From NCBI GenBank assembly GCA_023261345.1, contig JAHFPE010000077.1, positions 1-5,001 on the forward strand: a stretch of DNA of 5,001 nucleotides. The letters are read 5' to 3'. Position numbers and translations under genes: made by a program. Below the pieces are notes generated by a model. That model had not been told where the DNA came from and did no database searches. It worked only from the letters and a program-made list of their open reading frames with translations. Shown one piece after another: positions 1 to 4,133 of this stretch. This DNA is from Candidatus Woesearchaeota archaeon (lineage in GTDB: Archaea; Nanobdellota; Nanobdellia; Woesearchaeales; ARS49). Position 1 is the first letter of the stretch. Each line of letters begins with the position of its first letter.

Positions 1-3
1 ACC

Positions 4-11
4 TTTAAATA
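4..11 (+). promoter_or_regulatory. TATA box of the tRNA-Gln gene
   Basis: TTTAAATA is centred about 29 nt before the first base of the tRNA, which suits an archaeal TATA/TFB promoter starting a few bases upstream of the mature 5' end. The BRE lies at or beyond the window edge. A nearly identical box (TTAAATAAC) precedes rfcL. Confidence 0.7.
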
Positions 12-36
12 ACGCATGAAGGCTATTCGAACTATC

Positions 37-109
37 AGCCCCATCGTCTAGTGGTCAAGGACACGAGGCTCTGGCCCTCGGAACTGCGGTTCGAATCCGC
101 ATGGGGCTA
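37..109 (+). tRNA. tRNA-Gln (anticodon CUG)
   Basis: A complete 73-nt cloverleaf can be folded by eye. The 7-bp acceptor stem pairs 37-43 with 102-108, with discriminator A109. The D arm has GG at 53-54. The 5-bp anticodon stem pairs 64-68 with 76-80 around the loop CTCTGGC, giving anticodon CTG at 71-73. The 5-bp T stem closes the loop TTCGAAT at 90-96. No intron is present, and the 3' CCA is not encoded, so it must be added after transcription. It reads CAG codons. The first pair is A1-U72, a feature of archaeal tRNA-Gln that is charged with Glu and then amidated by GatDE; use of that route here is inferred from family knowledge. The gene is transcribed towards the S51 hydrolase gene, which has its own promoter. 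Confidence 0.97.
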
Positions 110-124
110 TCGAAAAGATTTCGA
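110..124 (+). other. Short hairpin directly after tRNA-Gln
   Basis: TCGAAA (110-115) and TTTCGA (119-124) form a perfect 6-bp stem with a 3-nt loop, starting at the base after the discriminator. It could affect 3'-end processing or termination. No T-tract follows directly, so a simple terminator is not supported. Confidence 0.4.
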
Positions 125-182
125 AGTTCGTCCAGTTGTTTCATAGTAGAATAATTGCGAATTCGTAAATGTAGATTGCCTT

Positions 183-188
183 TTTAAA
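183..188 (+). promoter_or_regulatory. TATA box of the S51 hydrolase gene
   Basis: TTTAAA lies in a T-rich run (181-188) centred 25.5 nt before the ATG at 211. This predicts a transcript that starts at or next to the start codon (leaderless). No Shine-Dalgarno-like sequence lies between the box and the ATG, which supports that reading. Confidence 0.65.
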
Positions 189-210
189 CAACCCACGGCT
201 ACGAGTTCAC

Positions 211-858
211 ATGAGACTCCTCCTCACATCTGGCGGTTTAACAAACGAAACGCTTCGTTATGCAGTTTCGAGTTTCTCAACAAAACCCATTAGGATTGCA
301 TTTATTCCTACAGCAGCAAATGTGAAAGAAGGAGAAAAAAGTTGGTTAATCAATGATTTTGTAAATTGCCAAAAATTAGGTCCTGTTGACATCATCGACA
401 TTGCTGCAATTGACAAAAAACTATGGCTGCCCAGATTGGAATATGCAACTGTAATAGTTATGGGCGGGGGTTCTTCATCGTACCTCTTAGAACAGATTAA
501 AAAGTCAGGATTACAACAAGAACTACCAGCGCTCCTTGAAAAACGATTATATGTGGGAATAAGCGCAGGAAGTATTGTTGCGTGTAAAACCCTTCAAATA
601 TCATCAGAATACTTCTGGGACAATAAACCTAAACGTATTCCAACAGCATTGAATTACGTTCCATTTTACATACGACCACACCTCAATTCTCCTAAATATC
701 CAAGATATAGAACAGAAATACTTCAGCGAAGAATGCCCACTTTAGATGCTGACTTGTACGCAATAGATGATGATTCTGCAATTCTTTTTGAAAATGGAAA
801 CATTACGGTTCTTAGCGAAGGAAATTGGAAGTTGTACAAGAATTCAAAGAAAAATTGA
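211..858 (+). CDS. S51 family (peptidase E-like) Ser hydrolase
   Basis: The 215-residue protein has the class I glutamine-amidotransferase-like fold of the S51 family, which includes aspartyl dipeptidase (peptidase E) and cyanophycinase. The nucleophile elbow is GISAGS (116-121) with Ser118 as probable nucleophile. His157, in RPHLN, sits where peptidase E carries its catalytic His. The acidic third member is probably in the 186-194 region (DDD or Glu194), which I cannot assign from one sequence. A Gly-rich loop, MGGGSSS (84-90), follows a hydrophobic strand and corresponds to the GGGNT-type loop of the family. There is no signal peptide, so it should act in the cytoplasm. The length is close to that of bacterial peptidase E. 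Whether it cleaves Asp-X dipeptides, cyanophycin-like polymers or something else cannot be read here. The start fits a leaderless transcript, and the gene is convergent with uS15. Confidence 0.85.
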   Translation: MRLLLTSGGLTNETLRYAVSSFSTKPIRIAFIPTAANVKEGEKSWLINDFVNCQKLGPVDIIDIAAIDKKLWLPRLEYATVIVMGGGSSSYLLEQIKKSGLQQELPALLEKRLYVGISAGSIVACKTLQISSEYFWDNKPKRIPTALNYVPFYIRPHLNSPKYPRYRTEILQRRMPTLDADLYAIDDDSAILFENGNITVLSEGNWKLYKNSKKN

Positions 859-880
859 CGGAAAAGAACTACGCTAACTC

Positions 881-901
881 TTTGCGTCGAGCAACGCCAA
901 A
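881..901. other. Small bulged hairpin after the S51 gene
   Basis: TTTGCGT (881-887) pairs with ACGCCAAA (894-901) through seven pairs and one bulged C (897), with a 6-nt loop. It lies 22 nt after the stop codon of the S51 gene. AACGCC (893-898) is also complementary to GGCGTT (967-972) in the larger hairpin downstream, so the two could be alternative folds. Its role as a 3' element is inferred. Confidence 0.3.
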
Positions 902-927
902 TAGTGCCTTGTTACATTCAAAGTTAG

Positions 928-975
928 GAAAACACCAGAGGACTAACATAATAAAAATAATCCTCTGGCGTTTTC
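928..975. terminator. 15-bp inverted repeat between convergent genes
   Basis: The arms 928-942 (GAAAACACCAGAGGA) and 961-975 (TCCTCTGGCGTTTTC) enclose an 18-nt AT-rich loop. In plus-strand RNA the stem has one A-C mismatch (934/969). In minus-strand RNA the same position becomes a G-U pair, so the whole stem pairs. The loop also carries a T5 run on the minus strand. It sits between the 3' ends of the S51 gene (+) and uS15 (-), 127 nt past the uS15 stop. The likeliest role is 3'-end formation or protection for one or both transcripts. From 976 to 1102 I see only a 5-bp stem (TGCAG 1004-1008 with CTGCA 1016-1020) and no gene. Confidence 0.45.
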
Positions 976-1102
976 TCTTATGTGTATCAGTTCAGGCAAC
1001 AAGTGCAGGTGCTAGCTGCAGTAGTTGTAGTTATACTTTAGTGCATAAATTGTCGCTGTGTTACACTTGACGCGTATTCTTTAGTCATATTCTAAATACT
1101 AT

Positions 1103-1558
1103 TTACTCAGCAGCCAATCTAACATTCTCAGCATCGTACTTCCAATCTCGAGGAATCTTTTCTGTACGCTTGTAGTATTTTGCGAGCCGTTTGATCTTTG
1201 CTTCAGTAAGTTGCAATCCGCGAAATGCAGTCATGTCTTGCTTGTGCGTATTTAAGTGACTTCTGATTTCTATACTTCGTTTTAGTAAGCAATGCAAATC
1301 TTCAGGTAATTCTGGCGACAGCTTTTTTTCTCTCAAAAACGCAACAATCGCTTTTCCAATAAGTTCTTTTGCATCAGGAACACCATAACTATCTCGCAGA
1401 ATAGTTCCAATTTGGGAAGGACTCTTTCCTTCTTTTGCGAGTTTAGTAATTAACATCTCAGCTTCTTTTTGCGTATGACGAACCCACGATGGTTTGTGAC
1501 TTACGAGCGGTTTTCTCGAGCCAGAAGTGCCTTTCTTTCGACTGTGCATTTTTGCCAT
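1103..1558 (-). CDS. rps15: 30S ribosomal protein uS15 (archaeal type)
   Basis: The 151-residue protein matches archaeal/eukaryotic uS15 along its whole length. It has the MAKMHSRKKG start, the SPSQIGTILRDSYGVPDAK segment, the LSPELPEDLHCLLKRSIEIRSHL helix, a central basic helix (LTEAKIKRLAKYYKRT) and the terminal IPRDWKYDAE. Bacterial S15 is only about 90 residues long; the extra N-terminal part is the archaeal extension. It binds the three-way junction of the 16S rRNA central domain early in small-subunit assembly. The first Met is chosen because the family begins with this motif and because GAGAGGT lies 7 nt upstream. This is the only gene in the window with a clear Shine-Dalgarno site, so it has a real 5' leader that could host control. 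It is encoded alone, with no ribosomal-protein neighbour visible. Confidence 0.98.
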   Translation of the reverse strand: MAKMHSRKKGTSGSRKPLVSHKPSWVRHTQKEAEMLITKLAKEGKSPSQIGTILRDSYGVPDAKELIGKAIVAFLREKKLSPELPEDLHCLLKRSIEIRSHLNTHKQDMTAFRGLQLTEAKIKRLAKYYKRTEKIPRDWKYDAENVRLAAE

Positions 1559-1565
1559 AGTTTTT

Positions 1566-1572
1566 ACCTCTC
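1566..1572 (-). promoter_or_regulatory. Shine-Dalgarno site of rps15
   Basis: On the minus strand the sequence reads GAGAGGT, matching the anti-SD complement GGAGGTG over GAGGT, with 7 nt before the ATG. It fixes the start codon and sets this gene apart from its leaderless neighbours. Confidence 0.75.
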
Positions 1573-1642
1573 GATTATTCCAAATATCATTTTTTATTGT
1601 ATTCTTTTACAATCTGCCAGAAATAGTTATTAGTTTTTCTAT

Positions 1643-1681
1643 TGCTGGCATGAAGGAGCATAACGCCACTACATCCTAGCA
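1643..1681 (-). promoter_or_regulatory. Candidate hairpin in the rps15 mRNA leader
   Basis: In minus-strand RNA, TGCT-A-GG-ATG (from 1681) can pair with CAT-G-CC-AGCA (ending at 1643), giving nine pairs with one bulge on each side. A second, nested GGC/GCC fold is possible within it. A TATA-like CTTTATAAG (1708-1700, minus strand) predicts a start near 1678, which would place this hairpin at the 5' end of a leader of about 120 nt. Nearer AT-rich boxes (1589-1611) are rival promoters and would exclude it. Bacterial S15 commonly represses its own mRNA through leader structures; whether archaeal S15 does is not known to me. Confidence 0.3.
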
Positions 1682-1699
1682 TATCAAACCAAGATGGTA

Positions 1700-1708
1700 C
1701 TTATAAAG
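1700..1708. promoter_or_regulatory. Possible bidirectional TATA element
   Basis: CTTATAAAG reads as a good TATA box on both strands. On the minus strand it predicts a start near 1678 for rps15. On the plus strand it predicts a start near 1731, just before the repeats at 1743-1823, with no protein gene behind it until 2146. I infer promoter function from the box alone. Confidence 0.35.
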
Positions 1709-1742
1709 ATTATGTTGATTTCTTGTTATTTTCATATTACTT

Positions 1743-1823
1743 CAATTAGCAACACAATAATTATAATAAAACAAAACTCTTCACAACTAGCAACGAAGAA
1801 TAAAAAACTCTACAACTAGCACT
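1743..1823 (+). repeat. Three imperfect CAAYTAGCA repeats
   Basis: CAATTAGCAAC (1743-1753), CAACTAGCAAC (1784-1794) and CAACTAGCACT (1813-1823) are spaced 41 and 29 nt apart. The last two are longer when aligned, since both are preceded by AACTCT. They differ mainly by C/T changes. A related inverted copy lies downstream of uS15 at 1009-1021 (GTGCTAGCTGCAG against GTGCTAGTTGTAG, 11 of 13 matching). The spacing is irregular and the copies diverge, so this is not a CRISPR array. The function is unknown; protein-binding sites or a decayed dispersed repeat are both possible. Confidence 0.5.
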
Positions 1824-1835
1824 ACGTATTTTATA

Positions 1836-1855
1836 CGGGGGGAAGCGTCCCCCCG
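1836..1855. other. GC-rich 8-bp tetraloop hairpin
   Basis: CGGGGGGA (1836-1843) pairs perfectly with TCCCCCCG (1848-1855) across the 4-nt loop AGCG. A5 and then C7 (1861-1867) follow, so the G6 run could pair with either C run. The structure stands out sharply from the AT-rich flanks and would be very stable as RNA. It lacks a following T-tract on either strand, so a conventional terminator is not supported. It opens the CGAC-rich array. Confidence 0.6.
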
Positions 1856-1866
1856 AAAAACCCCCC

Positions 1867-1966
1867 CTCACGACTACGACGACGAAACGACGACTCTCTG
1901 GACGGCGCTCACGACGACTCTAACGATCGATCTAACGACGATTCTCATGACTACGACAATGAAACG
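1867..1966 (+). repeat. CGAC-rich degenerate repeat array
   Basis: ACGACGACTCT occurs at 1887-1897 and 1911-1921, and as ACGACGATTCT at 1935-1945: exactly 24 nt apart each time. The motif CTCAYGAC occurs at 1867, 1908 and 1944. The 20-nt blocks at 1870-1889 and 1947-1966 match at 17 of 20 positions, and all three differences are transitions. The 24-nt period would allow an 8-residue Asp/Ser-rich repeat (NDDSLDGA, HDDSNDRS, NDDSHDYD) in the frame open from 1820 to 2053. That frame has no ATG before 1988, and the 77-nt offset of the longest repeat is not a multiple of three. I therefore annotate DNA or RNA repeats, not a gene. From 1967 to 2115 I see no convincing gene. Confidence 0.55.
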
Positions 1967-2115
1967 CACATCGTGAAACAGGAAAAAATGGCACGAAAAA
2001 CAAGCTATCACATACTTACTCACGGCCGCTTTTTTCTGCACGAGCGTACACCGTAAATGCGCAGCAAAGAAAAAGGCAGAAGGATACTTTTCTACAAAGC
2101 ATCCAAGCCACAAGG

Positions 2116-2123
2116 TATAAAAA
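2116..2123 (+). promoter_or_regulatory. TATA box of the lipoprotein gene
   Basis: TATAAAAA is centred 26.5 nt before the ATG at 2146, predicting a leaderless mRNA. No Shine-Dalgarno-like sequence lies between them. Confidence 0.75.
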
Positions 2124-2145
2124 CAAATGTCTGCTTTATAGCATA

Positions 2146-2928
2146 ATGAACACGAGAATCGCAGGTATCAGTATTGGCATAGCATTACTACTCCTCATAG
2201 TTGGTTGTAGTGAAGTGATTGACTCAACTCCTATTTCACAAGGTAATAGTACATCACAACATCCTTCAACTAACAATCTTTCTCCTAGCCTTGGAAATGG
2301 CTCCACTAACAACCTGGCATCAAAAGATCCTTGCTCGGGAGTTACGTGTACTTCTGGAAAAAAGTGCAGTAATGGAGTTTGCTCTTGCGTAACTGGGCGA
2401 GATTGCAATGGGGTTTGTATTGGCGCAATTGGAACAGGACAATGTTGTGCAACAAGCGAATGCGGAATAAACAAACGTTGTTCAAATAATCAATGCGTCG
2501 AAGAATCATGCAATTACAACCAAGTCAAAAACAGCGAAGGTGGCTGTGATTGCGTGCAAGGCACGATTCGGTGTCTTGCTCAGAATAAATGCATTCCAAC
2601 GGGAAGATGCTGCTCAAACGCAGACTGCCCTGGAAACAGCGATGCATTCTGTGACCCAATAGATGCTCGAGCAATAATGTGTACTGATAATGGCGGGTTA
2701 TTCTGCAAAACAATGCGCAAGAATATACGAGAAGACTTCGATACATTTTCCGCGACTGTAATAGACATTCGAGAAGCAGGAATGACAATTACGCATGTGG
2801 GCAACACTACTTTGCGTCTCCTGCCAGGAACACGCACAACAACTGGAAACGCCACATTCTTCATCAAATCAATAGAACCCTACGGCGGAACCTGCAAACA
2901 GGAAGTTGGACTCGTGACGAGCGATTAA
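2146..2928 (+). CDS. Cys-rich surface lipoprotein, function unknown
   Basis: The 260-residue protein starts with a signal peptide. A short basic N-end (MNTR) and a hydrophobic run (5-19) end in the lipobox IVGC, with Cys21 as probable lipid-anchored residue. A Ser/Asn/Thr-rich linker (about 22-60) follows, carrying N-glycosylation sequons such as NST and NGST, then a Cys-rich region (63-187) with 23 Cys and a less Cys-rich, strand-like C-terminal part (195-260) with one more at 250. The 24 Cys after the anchor are an even number, as expected for disulfides outside the cell. Two modules share the layout C-x(5-6)-C-x(3-5)-C-I...G-x-C-C-x(4)-C: residues 81-106 (GTGQCCATSEC) and 136-161 (PTGRCCSNADC). 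They suggest an internal duplication. I do not recognise a specific family; binding or structural roles at the cell surface are inference. It is convergent with the next gene, 15 bp away. Confidence 0.85.
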   Translation: MNTRIAGISIGIALLLLIVGCSEVIDSTPISQGNSTSQHPSTNNLSPSLGNGSTNNLASKDPCSGVTCTSGKKCSNGVCSCVTGRDCNGVCIGAIGTGQCCATSECGINKRCSNNQCVEESCNYNQVKNSEGGCDCVQGTIRCLAQNKCIPTGRCCSNADCPGNSDAFCDPIDARAIMCTDNGGLFCKTMRKNIREDFDTFSATVIDIREAGMTITHVGNTTLRLLPGTRTTTGNATFFIKSIEPYGGTCKQEVGLVTSD

Positions 2929-2943
2929 CGTTTTCAGAGATAA

Positions 2944-3327
2944 CTATTCTTTAAGTTTTTGACAAAATGAAAGCACAGTCTTTGTCTTTGGCGCGTGCTC
3001 AAGAAGATCGGCTCTGGCAAGAACTTCTCCTGCGATAACATACGGTTCTACCGCCGCAGCTGACTTTTCAAACCATTTCTTGCCTTTTTGCGTCAAATGA
3101 ATGCTTTTGTTTCTGTACTCAATTAACTTCTTTTTCTCGAGAGTTTCAAGATTCTTGTAAATTGCACGCTCCTTTTTTTCGACAACTCCTGCACTTTGAA
3201 CAAGAGCGATAAACGCTGACTTTGAAAGCGTGATTTCTATTGGCTTACCTTCCAGACGCTTGTTTAACGCACCATAAACAAGACCAAGCACAAAAACCAT
3301 GAATTGCTGAACTTTTGTTAGCTGCAT
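2944..3327 (-). CDS. Winged helix-turn-helix DNA-binding protein
   Basis: The 127-residue protein has a hydrophobic helix (5-20), then a winged-helix core at about 32-88. The likely recognition helix is KKERAIYKNLETLEKKKLI (51-69). A short wing with the strands IEYRNKSIHLT follows, then KGKKWFEK, the layout of MarR/PadR-like archaeal regulators. The C-terminal part (90-127) is probably helical and may dimerise. There is no ligand or metal-binding signature. The TATA box 26.5 nt upstream places transcription at the ATG, so the start is well supported. It is divergent from the HAD phosphatase gene over 98 bp, which suggests control of that gene or of itself; this is inference. The exact family is not recognised. 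Confidence 0.75.
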   Translation of the reverse strand: MQLTKVQQFMVFVLGLVYGALNKRLEGKPIEITLSKSAFIALVQSAGVVEKKERAIYKNLETLEKKKLIEYRNKSIHLTQKGKKWFEKSAAAVEPYVIAGEVLARADLLEHAPKTKTVLSFCQKLKE

Positions 3328-3349
3328 GAAATGAAATAAGAAATGGGGA

Positions 3350-3357
3350 TATATAAA
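3350..3357 (-). promoter_or_regulatory. TATA box of the winged-helix gene
   Basis: On the minus strand this reads TTTATATA, a near-consensus archaeal TATA box, centred 26.5 nt before the ATG at 3327. A leaderless mRNA is predicted. Confidence 0.8.
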
Positions 3358-3358
3358 T

Positions 3359-3366
3359 ACTGCAGT
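3359..3366. promoter_or_regulatory. Candidate operator palindrome ACTGCAGT
   Basis: A perfect 8-bp palindrome lies directly upstream of the winged-helix gene's TATA box, at the BRE position. TGCAG recurs at 3386-3390, just upstream of the opposing TATA box. A dimeric winged-helix protein bound here would block TFB/TBP. The palindrome is short enough to arise by chance. Confidence 0.25.
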
Positions 3367-3395
3367 TCACTTATCACCATTACTTTGCAGCAGGA

Positions 3396-3403
3396 TTTAT
3401 AAC
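3396..3403 (+). promoter_or_regulatory. TATA box of the HAD phosphatase gene
   Basis: TTTATAAC is centred 26.5 nt before the ATG at 3426, again predicting a leaderless mRNA. With the opposing box at 3350-3357 it makes a compact divergent promoter region. Confidence 0.8.
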
Positions 3404-3425
3404 GAGTTGGGGTTTTTCTCTTTCC

Positions 3426-4028
3426 ATGATTAAAACATTGATATTTGATTGGGGTGGAGTTCTAACAATAGGACGATACACTCCTGCAATACTTACTGTC
3501 TTATCAAAGAAAGGAATGAGTATTGAGAAAGAAGGAGAACTCTTTAATGAGTACATCATTCAAATGAATGCGGGCGAGATTTCGTTCAAAGAATTTGTTC
3601 TCAAGATAAATTCCCGGTTTCAGCTCAAGATCACTGAGAAGGAAATGGAGAATGTGTTTAAGGAAGCAATTATTCCAAATGAAAATGTGATAGTACTTGT
3701 TCGAACGCTTGCTAAACAGTATCAAATGATACTTCTATCTGACAATGATGAAGCAACATTGAAGAACATTAACAAATATCACAAACACATGCTCGATTTG
3801 TTCTCCAAAACATACTTCTCGCACGAACTTAAGATGAGAAAACCAAACCAGAAACTCTTTACGCATGTGCTCACAGATGCAAAGATTACACCTGCGGAAA
3901 CGATCTTTATAGATGATAAACCAGAAAATGTTGAGTCAGCAGTAAATCTCGGAATGAAAGGAATTGTTTTCTCTTCTATTGATCAACTGAAAAAAGAACT
4001 CGCGTCTTTTTCTGTAAAAATACATTGA
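3426..4028 (+). CDS. HAD-superfamily hydrolase, YihX-like subtype
   Basis: The 200-residue protein carries all four HAD motifs. Motif I is FDWGGVL with nucleophile Asp8. Motif II is LLSDN with Ser105. Motif III is MRKP with Lys139. Motif IV is FIDDKPENV with Asp163 and Asp164 for Mg2+. A helical C1-type cap lies between motifs I and II (about residues 18-90). The Asp normally two residues after the nucleophile is Gly10. The same DxG form occurs in the YihX-like sugar-phosphate phosphatases and in the N-terminal domain of soluble epoxide hydrolase, so it points to that branch and not to loss of function. The substrate is probably a small phosphomonoester, but cannot be named. There is no signal peptide, so it is cytoplasmic. 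The start is fixed by promoter geometry. Confidence 0.93.
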   Translation: MIKTLIFDWGGVLTIGRYTPAILTVLSKKGMSIEKEGELFNEYIIQMNAGEISFKEFVLKINSRFQLKITEKEMENVFKEAIIPNENVIVLVRTLAKQYQMILLSDNDEATLKNINKYHKHMLDLFSKTYFSHELKMRKPNQKLFTHVLTDAKITPAETIFIDDKPENVESAVNLGMKGIVFSSIDQLKKELASFSVKIH

Positions 4029-4040
4029 GCAGGAGGAGTA

Positions 4041-4093
4041 TTTTTCTTGCAATGAGATATGGCGATGAAGCCTACCAATTTTTCGCATTTTTT
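4041..4093 (+). terminator. T-rich terminator region after the HAD gene
   Basis: Three T-tracts, TTTTTCTT (4041-4048), T5 (4079-4083) and T6 (4088-4093), follow the stop codon and precede the rfcL promoter. Archaeal polymerase terminates at such non-template T-tracts without needing a hairpin, and none is visible. Confidence 0.45.
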
Positions 4094-4104
4094 GAACAGC
4101 AGCC

Positions 4105-4112
4105 TTAAATAA
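4105..4112 (+). promoter_or_regulatory. TATA box of rfcL
   Basis: TTAAATAA is centred 25.5 nt before the ATG at 4134. It supports that codon as a leaderless start over the in-frame ATG at 4155. Confidence 0.7.
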
Positions 4113-4133
4113 CATGTTCAGTTCTGTAATGGT

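Noticed and set aside
37..124. tRNA gene as an integration (att) site.
   Set aside because: No second copy of the tRNA 3' end and no integrase gene are visible in the window.
825..1070. Plus-strand open frame of 81 codons ending in a Ser/Cys-rich tail.
   Set aside because: It overlaps the end of the S51 gene, runs through the 928-975 hairpin, has no promoter or ribosome site of its own and resembles no known protein.
1743..1823. Possible mini CRISPR array.
   Set aside because: Repeats are only 9-11 nt, diverged and unevenly spaced (41 and 29 nt). No cas gene is present.
1874..2113. Minus-strand open frame of 79 codons rich in Val, Arg and Ser.
   Set aside because: The Val/Ser repeats are the complement of the CGAC array, which lacks stop codons on both strands. 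The frame also crosses the lipoprotein TATA region and has no start signals.
2136..2867. Minus-strand open frames opposite the lipoprotein gene.
   Set aside because: They are shadows of a gene supported by a signal peptide, regular Cys pattern and TATA geometry on the plus strand.
3735..3755. TGATGA boxes, as in C/D-box guide RNAs (also at about 4908 and 766).
   Set aside because: All lie inside well-supported coding sequence and lack a correctly spaced CTGA box.
4031..4108. An 18-codon frame (ATG at 4052) behind a strong AGGAGGAG sequence.
   Set aside because: The GGAGG core is about 15 nt from the ATG, too far for normal use. The frame is tiny, ends inside the rfcL TATA box and is T-tract sequence that looks like a terminator.
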